A stretch of DNA of 64,000 nt from Acanthamoeba sp. SK_2022b (GCA_027943245.1 JANDJZ010001746.1:62001-126000); one strand, 5' to 3'. Shown: positions 53,642 through 63,689, numbered from the stretch's first letter. Notes: generated from the sequence alone by a model not told the origin. Made by a program: numbers and translations.

Positions 53642-54130
53642 TTAACGATCGTGAGGCTTGCGCTCCTCGTCCGGGCGGTGTTCCAGCACCGGGCGTTCGT
53701 CGTCCTTGCGCTGGAATTCGCCGTCGAAGGTGTTGCCGTTGGCGGCGTCGCCGCCCGTCCAACCGCCGGGGCGATAAACCGACAGGTGCGGCATCAGCTT
53801 CAGCGTCAACGATTTTTGCACCGGCGGCAGCAGCAGCAACAGGCCGAGGAAGTCGGTAAAGAAGCCCGGAATCAGCAGCAGGAAGCCCGCCAGCACCAGC
53901 GAAACGCTTTTCACCATTTCCGCCGCCGGGCTTTCGCCGGCCGCCAGTTTTTGCTGCATCTGCACGAAGGTTTTCATGCCCTGATTGCGCACCAGCGAGA
54001 TGCCGACGCAGGAGCTGAACACCACCAGCAGCAGGGTGACAGCCACGCCGAGCACGGCGGCGACTTTGATAAAGATGGATATTTCTATGTATGCCAGCAG
54101 AAATATCAGCAGTAGCGGTAACCAGCGCAC
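53642..54130 (-). CDS. fxsA: FxsA membrane protein
   Basis: 162 residues. Membrane segments (about 2-20, 24-50 and 75-105) of the FxsA family. When overproduced in E. coli it relieves exclusion of phage T7 by the F plasmid; the native function is unclear. The C-terminus is charged and cytoplasmic. It is followed by the groESL operon. E. coli yjeH, which lies between fxsA and aspA, is absent. Confidence 0.94.
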   Translation of the reverse strand: MRWLPLLLIFLLAYIEISIFIKVAAVLGVAVTLLLVVFSSCVGISLVRNQGMKTFVQMQQKLAAGESPAAEMVKSVSLVLAGFLLLIPGFFTDFLGLLLLLPPVQKSLTLKLMPHLSVYRPGGWTGGDAANGNTFDGEFQRKDDERPVLEHRPDEERKPHDR

Positions 54131-54499
54131 CTGGTTCTCCTATCGGTAGGTAAAGCGCGGCCGCCACGGGGCGACGGCGCGAAAAAAGAGGCCGTAAACG
54201 GCCGACACCATTACAATGAGGGCATCACCGCACCATTTCAACCGAGAGCCGGTTTTTATTGCTAAAGTTCACAAACGTGAAAGAAGTCACAGAACCGGAA
54301 AAGGGCATATCCTTAAACACCATAAGGTGATCTGGATTCAGTCATTTCTTACCAACCAGCATATGATCTGGGCAGCAACGGGCGATTTGGTTAATCGTTT
54401 CACGCCCCAAGCCTTCGGCAATATTAATTTAGGCTGTGCCCTTACTAGCCTTGACCTGACAAATTATTAATTCGGCAGCAACACATAGAGAAGGTTCTC
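54131..54499 (+). promoter_or_regulatory. aspA upstream region with CRP site
   Basis: About 370 non-coding bases. A CRP-like site CGTGA-N6-TCACA is at 54276-54291, differing from the TGTGA-N6-TCACA consensus at one base. E. coli aspA is CRP-activated and FNR-influenced. A definite -10 was not identified. No coding frame is supported. Confidence 0.6.
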
Positions 54500-55936
54500 A
54501 TGTCAAACAACATTCGTATCGAAGAAGACCTGTTAGGAACACGTGAAGTCCCCGCAGACGCTTACTACGGAGTTCACACTCTGCGTGCGATTGAAAACTT
54601 CTACATCAGCAACAGCAAAATCAGCGATGTCCCCGAGTTCGTTCGCGGCATGGTGATGGTGAAAAAGGCCGCGGCGATGGCCAACAAAGAACTCAAAACC
54701 ATCCCGCGCAAAATCGCCGACGTGATCATCCAGGCCTGCGACGAGGTGCTGGATAAAGGCAAATGCATGGATCAGTTCCCGGTGGACGTGTTCCAGGGCG
54801 GCGCAGGCACCTCGCTGAACATGAACACCAACGAAGTGCTGGCGAACATCGGCCTGGAGCTGATGGGCCACCAAAAAGGCGAATACCAGTACCTGAACCC
54901 GAACGATCACCTCAATAAGTGCCAGTCCACCAACGACGCCTACCCGACCGGGTTCCGCATCGCGGTGTACGCCTCCAACCAGAAACTGATCGACGCCATC
55001 AACCAGCTGCGTGAAGGCTTCGACCGCAAGGCGAAAGAGTTCGAAACCATCCTGAAAATGGGCCGCACCCAGCTGCAAGACGCAGTGCCGATGACCCTCG
55101 GCCAGGAGTTCCACGCCTTCAGCGTGCTGCTGAACGAAGAGACCCGCAACCTGCACCGCACCGCGGAGCTGCTGCTAGAAGTGAACCTGGGCGCCACCGC
55201 CATCGGCACCGCACTCAACACCCCGGAAGGCTATCAGCCGCTGGCGGTGCAAAAACTGGCGGAAGTCAGCGGCCTGCCGGTGGTGCCGGCGGAAGACCTG
55301 ATCGAGGCCACCTCCGACTGCGGCGCCTACGTGATGGTGCACAGCGCGCTCAAACGCCTGGCGGTGAAACTGTCCAAAATCTGCAACGACCTGCGCCTGC
55401 TCTCCTCCGGCCCGCGCGCCGGCCTGAACGAAATCAACCTGCCTGAGCTGCAGGCGGGATCGTCCATCATGCCGGCCAAAGTGAACCCGGTCGTGCCGGA
55501 AGTGGTCAATCAGGTGTGTTTCAAGGTGATTGGCAACGACACTTGCGTTACCATGGCGGCCGAAGCGGGCCAGCTGCAGTTGAACGTGATGGAGCCGGTG
55601 ATCGGCCAGGCGATGTTCGAGTCGATCCACATCCTGACCAACGCCTGCTACAACCTGCTGGAAAAATGCATTAACGGCATCACCGCGAATAAAGAAGTCT
55701 GCGAACACTACGTCTTCAACTCGATCGGTATCGTCACCTATCTGAACCCGTTCATCGGCCACCATAACGGTGACATCGTCGGGAAGATCTGCGCCGAAAC
55801 CGGCAAGAGCGTGCGTGAAGTGGTGCTGGAACGCGGCCTGCTGACCGAAGCCGAGCTGGATGACATCTTCTCCGTGGAGAACCTGATGCACCCGGCCTAT
55901 AAAGCCAAACGCTATACGGATGAAAATGAACAATAA
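54500..55936 (+). CDS. aspA: Aspartate ammonia-lyase
   Basis: 478 residues. Fumarase/aspartase superfamily with the signature loop [11 protein letters not shown] near 324-334, plus NDAYPTGFR and TELQDAVP-like [11 protein letters not shown]. It turns aspartate into fumarate and ammonia, supplying the electron acceptor for FrdABCD. GAGAAGG lies 6-12 bases before ATG 54500. Followed by dcuA after a terminator, the conserved aspA-dcuA pair. Confidence 0.98.
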   Translation: MSNNIRIEEDLLGTREVPADAYYGVHTLRAIENFYISNSKISDVPEFVRGMVMVKKAAAMANKELKTIPRKIADVIIQACDEVLDKGKCMDQFPVDVFQGGAGTSLNMNTNEVLANIGLELMGHQKGEYQYLNPNDHLNKCQSTNDAYPTGFRIAVYASNQKLIDAINQLREGFDRKAKEFETILKMGRTQLQDAVPMTLGQEFHAFSVLLNEETRNLHRTAELLLEVNLGATAIGTALNTPEGYQPLAVQKLAEVSGLPVVPAEDLIEATSDCGAYVMVHSALKRLAVKLSKICNDLRLLSSGPRAGLNEINLPELQAGSSIMPAKVNPVVPEVVNQVCFKVIGNDTCVTMAAEAGQLQLNVMEPVIGQAMFESIHILTNACYNLLEKCINGITANKEVCEHYVFNSIGIVTYLNPFIGHHNGDIVGKICAETGKSVREVVLERGLLTEAELDDIFSVENLMHPAYKAKRYTDENEQ

Positions 55937-55959
55937 CAGACCTACCCGGTAGCCCTGAA

Positions 55960-55994
55960 AGGCACGCTAAATCCTCTGGATAGCGTGCCTTTTT
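55960..55994 (+). terminator. Terminator between aspA and dcuA
   Basis: AGGCACGCTA/TAGCGTGCCT, a perfect 10-bp stem with an 11-base loop, ending in TTTTT. Incomplete termination would still let dcuA be expressed from aspA, as in E. coli. Confidence 0.9.
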
Positions 55995-56061
55995 ACTTTC
56001 CGGCGCCCACAAAATTTTAACGTTTGATTTTCAATTTCTCTCATTTTAAGGAGTAAACACT

Positions 56062-57363
56062 ATGCTAGCCTTGGAATTGGTTATCGTTCTGCTGGCCATC
56101 TTTTTAGGGGCCAGGTTGGGCGGTATCGGTATCGGGTTCGCGGGGGGATTGGGCGTTCTGGTCCTGGCGCTGATCGGCGTCAAGCCGGGCAGCATTCCCT
56201 TCGACGTGATTTCCATCATCATGGCGGTGATCGCGGCGATCTCCGCGATGCAGGTCGCCGGGGGGATGGACTATCTGGTGCAGCAGACCGAAAAGCTGCT
56301 GCGCAAGAACCCCAAGCACATCACCATTCTCGCCCCTATCGTCACCTACTTCCTGACCATCTTCGCCGGCACCGGCAACATCTCGCTCTCGGCGCTGCCG
56401 GTGATCGCCGAAGTGGCGAAAGAACAGGGCATCAAGCCTTGCCGGCCGCTGTCGACCGCCGTGGTGTCCGCCCAGATCGCCATCACCGCCTCGCCGATCT
56501 CCGCCGCGGTGGTGTACATGTCTTCGGTGATGGAAGGCCACGGCGTCAGCTACCTGCACCTGCTGATGGTGGTGATCCCGTCCACCTTCTGCGCCGTGCT
56601 GGTGATGTCGCTGCTGGTAACTTGGCTGTTCGACTCCAAGCTGTCTAACGATCCGGTGTACCTGAAACGCCTGGAAGAGGGCCTGATCACCCTGCGCGGC
56701 AACAACGCGCTGGCGATCAAACCGCGCGCCAAAGCCTCGGTGCTGCTGTTCCTGCTGGGCGTGCTGTGCGTTGTCGCCTATGCCATCATCAACAGCCCGG
56801 GCCTGGGCCTGGTGGCCAAGCCGCTGATGAACACCACCAACGCCATCCTGATCATCATGCTGAGCGTCGCCACGCTGACCACCCTGCTGTGCCGCGTCGA
56901 CACCGACATGGTGCTGAACTCCAGCACCTTCAAGGCCGGCATGAGCGCCTGTATTTGTATCCTCGGCGTCGCCTGGCTGGGCGATACCTTCGTGCAGGCC
57001 AACATCGACTGGATCAAAGAGACGGCCGGCAGCGTCATTCAGGCGCACCCGTGGCTGCTGGCGGTGATCTTCTTCTTCTGCTCGGCGCTGCTGTACTCGC
57101 AGGCCGCTACCGCCAAGGCGCTGATGCCGATGGCGCTGGCGCTGAACGTATCGCCGCTGACCGCCGTCGCCTCCTTCGCCGCCGTCTCCGGCCTGTTCAT
57201 CCTGCCGACCTACCCAACGCTGGTCGCCGCGGTGCAGATGGACGATACCGGCACCACGCGCATCGGCCGCTTCGTGTTCAACCATCCGTTCTTCATTCCC
57301 GGCACCATGGGCGTGATCTTCGCCGTGGTATTCGGCTTCCTGCTCGGCAGCATCATGCTGTAA
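56062..57363 (+). CDS. dcuA: Anaerobic C4-dicarboxylate transporter DcuA
   Basis: 433 residues with about ten to twelve membrane helices. Family segments LLAIFLGARLGGIGIGFAGG, FAGTGNISLSALPVIAEVA and ITASPISAAVVYMSS are visible. It exchanges aspartate, fumarate and malate for succinate, feeding aspA and frd. AAGGAG precedes ATG 56062. Length matches E. coli DcuA (433). Confidence 0.97.
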   Translation: MLALELVIVLLAIFLGARLGGIGIGFAGGLGVLVLALIGVKPGSIPFDVISIIMAVIAAISAMQVAGGMDYLVQQTEKLLRKNPKHITILAPIVTYFLTIFAGTGNISLSALPVIAEVAKEQGIKPCRPLSTAVVSAQIAITASPISAAVVYMSSVMEGHGVSYLHLLMVVIPSTFCAVLVMSLLVTWLFDSKLSNDPVYLKRLEEGLITLRGNNALAIKPRAKASVLLFLLGVLCVVAYAIINSPGLGLVAKPLMNTTNAILIIMLSVATLTTLLCRVDTDMVLNSSTFKAGMSACICILGVAWLGDTFVQANIDWIKETAGSVIQAHPWLLAVIFFFCSALLYSQAATAKALMPMALALNVSPLTAVASFAAVSGLFILPTYPTLVAAVQMDDTGTTRIGRFVFNHPFFIPGTMGVIFAVVFGFLLGSIML

Positions 57364-57370
57364 CGCTCCG

Positions 57371-57394
57371 ACCGGGGCTGCGGCCCCGGTTTTC
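57371..57394 (+). terminator. Terminator of dcuA
   Basis: ACCGGGGC/GCCCCGGT stem with a TGCG loop and TTTT, 7 bases after the dcuA stop. Confidence 0.88.
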
Positions 57395-57472
57395 CTTCTG
57401 GCGATAAACTCGCCTTCTAGCCAATCCGCCTTCGGGGTATAGTGCCCATTCGAACCGATGAGAGGGCTGAAG

Positions 57473-57796
57473 ATGTCTGATTGCGAAGCTGTCGTCATAC
57501 TCTGTACCGCACCCGATGAAGCCAGCGCCCAGGAACTGGCGGCGCGGGTCTTGGGCGATAAACTGGCGGCCTGCGCCACGCTGCTGCCCGGCGCTACCTC
57601 GCTGTATTACTGGGAAGGGAAACTGGAACAGGAATACGAAGTGCAGATGCTGTTCAAAAGCGATCGCCGCCGTCAGCAGGCCCTGCTCGACACCCTGAAA
57701 CAACATCACCCTTACCAGACGCCCGAGCTGCTGGTGCTGCCGGTGATGGCCGGAGATAAAGACTACCTGTTATGGATCAACGCTTCCTTAAACTGA
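57473..57796 (+). CDS. cutA: Divalent-cation tolerance protein CutA
   Basis: 107 residues from ATG 57473 (GAGAGGG upstream); ATG 57458 would add five residues. The conserved [35 protein letters not shown] and [13 protein letters not shown] stretches identify CutA, a very stable trimer that binds copper. Its cellular role is unclear. The end overlaps dsbD by 25 bases, as in the E. coli dipZ-cutA arrangement. Confidence 0.95.
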   Translation: MSDCEAVVILCTAPDEASAQELAARVLGDKLAACATLLPGATSLYYWEGKLEQEYEVQMLFKSDRRRQQALLDTLKQHHPYQTPELLVLPVMAGDKDYLLWINASLN

Positions 57797-59496
57797 TTTT
57801 GCTGCTGTGCAGCCTGTTCTTCCTGCCGCAGGCGGCGCAGGCTTCGCTGTTCGCGCCGAAGGGCGGCAGCCAGTTCGTGCCTGTCGATCAGGCCTTCGCC
57901 TTCGATTTCAAACAGCAAGGCAGCCAGGTAACGCTGAACTGGCAGATCCGCCCCGGCTACTACCTGTATCGCCAGCAGATCAAACTGGTGCCGCAGCAGG
58001 CGACGCTCGGCGCCTTTACCCTGCCCGAAGGGTTGAGCCACAAGGACGAGTTCTTCGGCGAAGTGGCGATTTTCAAACAGCAGCTGAATCTGCAGGTGCC
58101 GCTGCAACAGGCGGCGGCCAACGCCAGCCTCAGCGTCACCTATCAGGGCTGCGCCGAGGCCGGCTTCTGCTATCCGCCGGAAACCCGAACCATCCCGCTG
58201 GATGCCGTCAGCGCCGGCGCGGCCGCCCCGCTCCCGGCGGTTGACACCGCACCAACCGAACAGCCCGCTACGCCGGCCAGCCTGCCGTTCTCGCCGCTGT
58301 GGGCGCTGCTGATCGGCATCGGCATCGCTTTCACGCCGTGCGTGCTGCCGATGTACCCGCTGATCTCCGGCATCATCCTCGGCCGCGACCGGCCGCAAAG
58401 CAGCGGCCGCATTCTGGCGCTGGCGGTGGTTTACGTGCAGGGCATGGCGCTCACCTACACCCTGCTGGGGCTGGTGGTGGCCGCCGCCGGCCTGCAGTTC
58501 CAGGCGGCGCTGCAGCACCCTTACGTGCTGATCGGCCTGTCGGTGCTGTTTATCGCGCTGGCGCTGTCGATGTTCGGCCTCTATTCCCTGCAGCTGCCCT
58601 CTGCGCTGCAAACCCGGCTGGCGAGCTGGAGCAACACCCAACGCGGCGGCTCGCTGACCGGCGTGTTCCTGATGGGCGCCCTGGCCGGGCTGATTTGTTC
58701 GCCCTGCACCACCGCGCCGCTCAGCGCCATCCTGCTGTATATCGCCCAGAGCGGTAACCTGTGGGCCGGCGGCGGTACGCTGTACCTGTACGCACTGGGG
58801 ATGGGCATTCCGCTGGTGATCGTCACCCTGTTCGGCAACCGCCTGCTGCCGCGCAGCGGCCCGTGGATGCAGTACGTGAAAGAGGCCTTCGGCTTCGTCA
58901 TTCTGGCGCTGCCGGTGTTCCTGCTGGAGCGGGTGATCGGCGATCTGTGGGGCCTGCGCCTGTGGAGCCTGCTCGGCCTGGCGTTCTTCGGTTGGGCCTT
59001 CGCCCTGAGCCTGAGAAGCGCGCGCGGCTGGGCACGCGCCCTGCAGCTGCTTCTGCTGGCGGCGGCGGTGATCGCCGCGCGGCCGCTGCAGGACTGGGCC
59101 TTCGGCGCCGATCAGGCGCAGCAGGCGGCTCAACCGCACCTGACTTTTACCCGCATCAACAACGTCGAACAGCTCGATCTCGCGCTGCAACAGGCGCGGG
59201 GCAAGCCGGTGATGCTGGACCTGTACGCCGACTGGTGCGTGGCCTGTAAAGAGTTCGAGAAATACACCTTCAGCGATGCGGCGGTGCAGGCGAGCCTGGC
59301 CAACGCGGTGCTGCTGCAGGCGGACGTCACCGCCAACGGTGCGGAACAGGCGGCGCTGCTGAAGCATCTGCAGGTGCTGGGGTTGCCGACGATCCTGTTC
59401 TTCGATCCGGCCGGCCAGGAGCTGACGTCCCAGCGGGTCACCGGTTTTATGAAGGCGGAAGCCTTCAACGCGCATTTGCAGAAAGTGATGCGATAA
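57772..59496 (+). CDS. dsbD: Thiol:disulfide interchange protein DsbD
   Basis: 574 residues. Signal peptide (about 1-23), periplasmic alpha domain with the CAEAGFC cysteine pair (about 126-132), eight membrane segments (about 175-445) with the TPCVLP and SPCTTAP cysteines, and a C-terminal thioredoxin domain with the CVAC motif (near 487-490). It moves electrons from cytoplasmic thioredoxin to periplasmic DsbC, DsbG and cytochrome c maturation. It starts inside the end of cutA, so translation is probably coupled. Confidence 0.98.
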   Translation: MDQRFLKLILLLCSLFFLPQAAQASLFAPKGGSQFVPVDQAFAFDFKQQGSQVTLNWQIRPGYYLYRQQIKLVPQQATLGAFTLPEGLSHKDEFFGEVAIFKQQLNLQVPLQQAAANASLSVTYQGCAEAGFCYPPETRTIPLDAVSAGAAAPLPAVDTAPTEQPATPASLPFSPLWALLIGIGIAFTPCVLPMYPLISGIILGRDRPQSSGRILALAVVYVQGMALTYTLLGLVVAAAGLQFQAALQHPYVLIGLSVLFIALALSMFGLYSLQLPSALQTRLASWSNTQRGGSLTGVFLMGALAGLICSPCTTAPLSAILLYIAQSGNLWAGGGTLYLYALGMGIPLVIVTLFGNRLLPRSGPWMQYVKEAFGFVILALPVFLLERVIGDLWGLRLWSLLGLAFFGWAFALSLRSARGWARALQLLLLAAAVIAARPLQDWAFGADQAQQAAQPHLTFTRINNVEQLDLALQQARGKPVMLDLYADWCVACKEFEKYTFSDAAVQASLANAVLLQADVTANGAEQAALLKHLQVLGLPTILFFDPAGQELTSQRVTGFMKAEAFNAHLQKVMR

Positions 59497-59535
59497 ATAA
59501 CACTGAGGTTCTGAACCGAAGAGGAGGAAGCACAA

Positions 59536-60111
59536 GTGCAACGTGAACACGTCCTTGATACCGCGCTGGGCCTGTTGGAACAACAGGGCCTGGCGACCGC
59601 CACATTAGAGATGCTGGCGGAAAAACTCGACGTTCAGCCCGGCGATCTCAAACGGTTCTGGCCGGATCGCGAAGCGCTGCTGTACGACTGCCTGCGCTAC
59701 CACGGCCAACAGATCGACACCTGGCGCCGCCAGCTGCTGCTGGATGAAAACCTGAGCCCGCAGCAAAAGCTGCTGGCGCGCTATGACGTACTGGCGGAAT
59801 ACGTGCAGCAAGACCGCTATCCCGGCTGCCTGTTTATCGCCGCCTGCAGCTTCTTCCCGGAAACGGATCACCCGATCCATCAGTTGGCGGAGCAGCAAAA
59901 GCTGACCTCGCTGGAGCTGACCCGCGAACTGCTGCGCGACATGGACGCCGACGATGCCGACATGGTGGCGCAGCAAATGGAATTGATTCAGGAAGGCTGC
60001 CTGAGCAAACTGCTGATAAAACGCCAGCTCCAGGACGTATCGGTCGCCAAACGGCTGGCGGAAGACATCTTGCAGGTGGCACAGTGCCGCCGCAACGGGG
60101 CGCTGAGCTGA
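59536..60111 (+). CDS. yjdC: TetR-family regulator YjdC
   Basis: 191 residues, GTG start at 59536 with GAGGAGGAAG 6-15 bases upstream. N-terminal helix-turn-helix (about 8-55) and a ligand-binding C-terminal domain (about 70-185). Same length and position, after dsbD, as E. coli YjdC. The target genes and effector are unknown. Probably co-transcribed with dsbD, 39 bases downstream. Confidence 0.92.
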   Translation: MQREHVLDTALGLLEQQGLATATLEMLAEKLDVQPGDLKRFWPDREALLYDCLRYHGQQIDTWRRQLLLDENLSPQQKLLARYDVLAEYVQQDRYPGCLFIAACSFFPETDHPIHQLAEQQKLTSLELTRELLRDMDADDADMVAQQMELIQEGCLSKLLIKRQLQDVSVAKRLAEDILQVAQCRRNGALS

Positions 60112-60232
60112 GCGAGCCGCGCTTACGGCGCCGCCAACCCAAGGTGATAGCCACAGCAGGCGCATTTTTTGCGCCCTTTGCCTGAAAAGCCAGCAACCGG
60201 AGGCATTTTAACGTCTTTCACGCATAAAGCCG

Positions 60233-60261
60233 TTGACGGCCATCGGCCAATACGGTTTAAT
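60233..60261 (+). promoter_or_regulatory. Promoter of tRNA-Phe
   Basis: TTGACG (60233-60238), 17 bases, TTTAAT (60256-60261), then the GC-rich stretch GCTGCGCG before the tRNA. Typical stringently controlled stable-RNA promoter. Confidence 0.85.
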
Positions 60262-60271
60262 GCTGCGCGTT

Positions 60272-60347
60272 GCCCGGATAGCTCAGTCGGTAGAGCAGGG
60301 GATTGAAAATCCCCGTGTCCTTGGTTCGATTCCGAGTCCGGGCACCA
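60272..60347 (+). tRNA. pheU: tRNA-Phe (GAA)
   Basis: 76 bases beginning GCCCGGA and ending TCCGGGC-ACCA with encoded CCA. Cloverleaf arms are readable: D arm GCTCAGTCGGTAGAGC, anticodon arm GGGGA-TTGAAAA-TCCCC with anticodon GAA, T arm with TTCGATTCC. It follows yjdC, the pheU position in E. coli. Such tRNA genes are common integration sites, but no copied 3' end is visible nearby. Confidence 0.98.
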
Positions 60348-60357
60348 TATTAAGAAG

Positions 60358-60379
60358 AACCCGCCTATGGCGGGTTTTT
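60358..60379 (+). terminator. Terminator of tRNA-Phe
   Basis: AACCCGCC/GGCGGGTT stem with a TAT loop and five T, 10 bases after the tRNA. Confidence 0.95.
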
Positions 60380-60419
60380 CGCTTTCTGGGGTACGGACTC
60401 TCCATCGAACTGCGTTCGA

Positions 60420-60860
60420 TTATTCGCTCTCTCGTTTCCTCGGCGGAACCAGCCCAATCACTGCAAGTACGCAAGATTTAGCGGCCAACACCAGATTTAG
60501 ATGCCCGGGGAAAGCGACGTTAACAAACCAAAAGACCAAGAAGACCGCCAGAGAAATAGGCCAGGCGAGCACGAAGAGCCGGGTATCGCATAGTCGCTGG
60601 GCGCAAAACAACAGCGTCAGCACGATCGCCAACAGCCCGAAAGGAAGATACAGAATCAGCCTCAGGTAAGAGGCGATAACGTCGGCGAACGAGGTGTTAT
60701 TGATGACGGAAATCGTTAACTTCTGAAAGAACAACGTGTCGTTGTTATAGAGATCCAAAAGATTTAGCCACGCAAAGCTGAGCCCTATCGTTAACGACAT
60801 CCATACTGCATACTCTTTTCGGGATAGGGGGGTAGTGATCAAACTCAGTCTCGCATTCAA
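60420..60860 (-). CDS. Unrecognised inner membrane protein next to tRNA-Phe
   Basis: 146 residues with four hydrophobic segments (about 19-37, 63-84, 92-112 and 116-137) and charged loops. No family was recognised. The end sits 41 bases from the tRNA terminator, and base composition is more AT-rich than the surrounding genes, both consistent with acquired DNA at a tRNA locus. No integrase or repeated tRNA end is visible. Start at 60860 has no strong ribosome-binding site, so it may be elsewhere. It may be expressed or a remnant. Confidence 0.6.
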   Translation of the reverse strand: MNARLSLITTPLSRKEYAVWMSLTIGLSFAWLNLLDLYNNDTLFFQKLTISVINNTSFADVIASYLRLILYLPFGLLAIVLTLLFCAQRLCDTRLFVLAWPISLAVFLVFWFVNVAFPGHLNLVLAAKSCVLAVIGLVPPRKRESE

Positions 60861-60958
60861 ACAGCCGTTCCGAACCCATGATATAGCACAAATACGCTGA
60901 ACCGGCGGTAAACGCGATTAAATGCGGCTCCCGTCAGCCACGCCTTTGTTGCCAAAGT

Positions 60959-61585
60959 TTATCGGCGCAGGCGGCGAATTTGCCGGTCTTGCCAGCCGGC
61001 GAGCAGCAGCAAACCGCATAGCGCGCCGAGCAGCGCGCAGAACATGTCGGACTGGGTATCCCACGGATCGCCCTGGGTGCCGAGAAACTCGTCGGCACCC
61101 TGGCCCAGCGCCAGCGCCGCCCACCACTCGATCAGCTCGTAAACGGCGCTGATGGCCAGCGCGATGCAGCAAACCACAAAGCCCAGCATCTTGCGCCCCT
61201 GTACATAGCCGCCGCGCAGCAGGATCTCGCGCGCCACCAGCGCCGGCACCAGCCCCTGGAAGAAATGCCCCAGTTTGTCGTACGGGTTGCGGCCAAGATC
61301 CAGCCACTGCTGCACCTCAAACCCCAGCGGCACGCGGGCGTAGCTGTACATGCCGCCGAAAATCAGGATCAGCGCATGGAAGAAAATCAGCGTGTAGAGC
61401 AGCGGCGTCAGCGGATAACGGCGATGGGTCAGCCACAGCAGCGGCAAGGCGATCAAAACCGGCGCCACCTCCATCAGCCAGGTGGTGCGATCGTAAGGGC
61501 GGATGCCGCTGTGGATCAACACGGCCAGCAGCAGCAGGGTGATAACGAACAACAACAGCGGGGTACGCGAGGCGGGCATAACCAA
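60959..61585 (-). CDS. yjdF: DUF2238 inner membrane protein YjdF
   Basis: 208 residues with about six membrane helices (about 10-26, 35-53, 60-80, 115-130, 135-155 and 180-198). The DUF2238 features YDKLGHFFQGLVPALVAREIL and the ISAVYELIEWW segment identify YjdF. Function is unknown. It is not related to the Bacillus YjdF protein that names a riboswitch. Start at 61585 (MVMPASRTP). Confidence 0.9.
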   Translation of the reverse strand: MVMPASRTPLLLFVITLLLLAVLIHSGIRPYDRTTWLMEVAPVLIALPLLWLTHRRYPLTPLLYTLIFFHALILIFGGMYSYARVPLGFEVQQWLDLGRNPYDKLGHFFQGLVPALVAREILLRGGYVQGRKMLGFVVCCIALAISAVYELIEWWAALALGQGADEFLGTQGDPWDTQSDMFCALLGALCGLLLLAGWQDRQIRRLRR

Positions 61586-61639
61586 CGTTCCTTCGGGTTA
61601 ACGGATCAATGCACACTTTATACCGCAGATCCTGGGGCG

Positions 61640-61675
61640 AAAAAAAACAGGCGGAGCGTCGCCGCTTCGCCTGTT
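61640..61675 (-). terminator. Terminator of yncE
   Basis: A 12-bp stem with one G-T pair (61647-61658 with 61663-61674) and, on the - strand, a run of eight T. It lies 26 bases beyond the yncE stop. Confidence 0.88.
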
Positions 61676-61700
61676 CGGTGTGCGCTTACCCTGAGCGGGA

Positions 61701-62765
61701 TTATTTCAGCGCTACGCGGATCACGTCGTCCGGCGCGGTGGCTTCTTTCTCGCGGCTGGAAGCCTGCTTGACGCTGACGTACAGCGTCTGGCCGTCCGGC
61801 GACAGCGCCAGGCTGTTCGGATGGGTCGGCGTCTTGATGGTGTTCAGCACCTTGTAGCTCTTGGCGTCGATTACGCTCACTTCGCCCGCCTGGCGATGGG
61901 TGACGTAAACTTCATTGCGCGCCGGGTTGAACAGCACCGCCAGCGACTCCGGCACGTCGATCTTGCTCAGGATGTTGCCGTTGCGGGTATCCACCACCAG
62001 CACCTGCGGCTGCTTGGAATCGGTGATGAACGCGCGATGGGTAGCGGTATCCAGGCTGATGTTCAGGAAGAAGTGCTCTTTGGACTCATCCAGCTTCTTG
62101 CGCGACAGCACCTTGTTGGATTGGGTGTCGATGGTCACCAGCTCGCCGTCGGCGTTGGTGACGTACAGGCGCTTGGCGGCGGCGTCCAGCGCCAGGCCGG
62201 TGCCGTATTTGCCGGTGTCGGTCACGGTGGCGCGCAGGGTCAGATCCTTGCCGTCCACCACCCACACCACGCTGGATTCACCCAGCCCGGTGATGTAAAG
62301 GGTATCGCTGTCGGCATCCGCCACCAGTTCGCGCGGCGCCAGCGGCTTGACGGTCTCGGAACGCTTGCGCGCGTCCAGCACCAGGCGGCCTTTCACGTCG
62401 CCGGTCTTGGCGTCGATGGCGGTCACCGAGTTATTGACGGTGTTGCCGAAGAACAGCGTGCCGGTCTTGGCGTTGACGGCGGCGCCGAACGGCTTGATGT
62501 CGTTATGGATAATTTGGGTCACGTCCAGCGTGGTCGGATCCAGACGGTAAACGATGCCGCCCTTGTCCAACTTGCGGCTCTGCGACGTCGCCAGGTAGAG
62601 CGCGTTCTCGCTCGGGCTGTAGGCCATTTCATAGGCGCCCTTGCCAACCGGCTTGCGCAGCACTTCCGGCGCGGTCTGCGCCAGCAACGAGTTGGAGAAC
62701 AACAGCGTGGACAGCAGCATCAGCGGAAATGCCGCACGTTTTCCCTTGGTTATCAAAGTATTCAT
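61701..62765 (-). CDS. yncE: Periplasmic seven-bladed beta-propeller protein YncE
   Basis: 354 residues, E. coli YncE length (353). Signal peptide (about 1-30, ending NSLLAQ). The rest is a repetitive beta-propeller with blade motifs such as LYITGLGESSVVWVVDG and NEVYVTHRQAGEVSVIDA. E. coli YncE is secreted, Fur-repressed and binds DNA in vitro. Here it lies 60 bases downstream of entB on the same strand, inside a siderophore locus, which suggests iron-stress function. AAGGAG is 6-11 bases before the ATG. Confidence 0.93.
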   Translation of the reverse strand: MNTLITKGKRAAFPLMLLSTLLFSNSLLAQTAPEVLRKPVGKGAYEMAYSPSENALYLATSQSRKLDKGGIVYRLDPTTLDVTQIIHNDIKPFGAAVNAKTGTLFFGNTVNNSVTAIDAKTGDVKGRLVLDARKRSETVKPLAPRELVADADSDTLYITGLGESSVVWVVDGKDLTLRATVTDTGKYGTGLALDAAAKRLYVTNADGELVTIDTQSNKVLSRKKLDESKEHFFLNISLDTATHRAFITDSKQPQVLVVDTRNGNILSKIDVPESLAVLFNPARNEVYVTHRQAGEVSVIDAKSYKVLNTIKTPTHPNSLALSPDGQTLYVSVKQASSREKEATAPDDVIRVALK

Positions 62766-62789
62766 CGAAATCTCCTTATAGAGCCAACG

Positions 62790-62809
62790 GGGCGGCCGCT
62801 CGGCCGCCC
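62790..62809 (-). other. Strong hairpin in the entB-yncE gap
   Basis: GGGCGGCCG/CGGCCGCCC with a two-base loop. No T-run follows on the - strand (CGTTGGCTC), so it is more likely an RNA-stability or attenuation element than a terminator. Confidence 0.5.
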
Positions 62810-62825
62810 TCTTTCGTTATTAAAA

Positions 62826-63686
62826 TCAGGCTTTCTCTTCGGAAAGCAGCGCCCACCAGCTATCGATGGTCGGGTTGCGCGCCAGCGCGATAAAGTCGAT
62901 GTCGCCGCGGATCTTGCGCCAACGGGTCGCCAGCTCCATGATGCGCACCGAATCCAGGCCGTAATCGATCAGGTTCTCATCGTTGCCCATGTCTTCGCTG
63001 TCCTCGTCAAGCAGCGGCAGGATCTGCTGACGCAGCGCATCGATGCTGGCGATACCGGCAGCCGGCAACAGAGACGCGGTGGTCACCACCCGGCCGCAGC
63101 GGCCGGCGGTGTAACGCAGTGCCATCAGGTGTTCGTCGCGCGAGAAGTCCGCCAGGCCATCGGCCACCATGAACGGCTGGATATTGCGCATGAAGGCGTC
63201 GATGGCGGTGGTCAGGCAGCCGATGTGCGCATACACGCCACAGATGATCAGCTGATCGCGGCCGGACTCCTGCAGGATCTCCTGCAGCGGCGAGCGGTGG
63301 AAGGCGCTGTAGCGCCATTTCACCAGCACCGTGTCGTCTTCGTCCGGCGCCAGCGCGGCGGTCACCGCCTGCTGCTCAGGGTGTTTGTTCAGGCCCGGCC
63401 CCCACATGTCGTTCAACAGCGCGCGATCTTCATCGCTCTGCTGGTTCGGCTGCGCGGTATAGAACACCGGAATGCCCTGCTGTTTGCAGTAGCGGCGCAG
63501 GTTGGCGATGTTCTCCACCACCTGTTTAATCAGCGCGCTGTCTTCGCCCCAGAAATTGAGGAAATACTGCTGCATGTCGTGGATCAGCAGCGCGGCGCGC
63601 TGCGGTTCTACCTGCCAGGTGACTTTATTTTGCGGCAGTTCGTCCGCCGTCGGCAGCGCGTAATCATTAAGTTTTGGAATGGCCAT
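62826..63686 (-). CDS. entB: Isochorismatase / aryl carrier protein EntB
   Basis: 286 residues. N-terminal isochorismatase domain (about 1-210, [23 protein letters not shown] and [12 protein letters not shown] with the catalytic cysteine region) and a C-terminal aryl carrier domain (about 215-286) with phosphopantetheine serine S246 in [10 protein letters not shown]. It makes 2,3-dihydro-2,3-dihydroxybenzoate and carries dihydroxybenzoate for a catecholate siderophore. Close to E. coli EntB. It follows entE by 3 bases. Serratia siderophores such as serratiochelin and chrysobactin-type compounds use such genes; the product here cannot be told from this piece. Confidence 0.96.
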   Translation of the reverse strand: MAIPKLNDYALPTADELPQNKVTWQVEPQRAALLIHDMQQYFLNFWGEDSALIKQVVENIANLRRYCKQQGIPVFYTAQPNQQSDEDRALLNDMWGPGLNKHPEQQAVTAALAPDEDDTVLVKWRYSAFHRSPLQEILQESGRDQLIICGVYAHIGCLTTAIDAFMRNIQPFMVADGLADFSRDEHLMALRYTAGRCGRVVTTASLLPAAGIASIDALRQQILPLLDEDSEDMGNDENLIDYGLDSVRIMELATRWRKIRGDIDFIALARNPTIDSWWALLSEEKA

Positions 63687-63689
63687 CGA

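Noticed and set aside
60408..60425. GTTCGATT near 60414 as a possible attachment-site copy of the tRNA-Phe end
   Set aside because: Only eight bases match the tRNA T arm; a true attachment repeat would cover much more of the 3' end.
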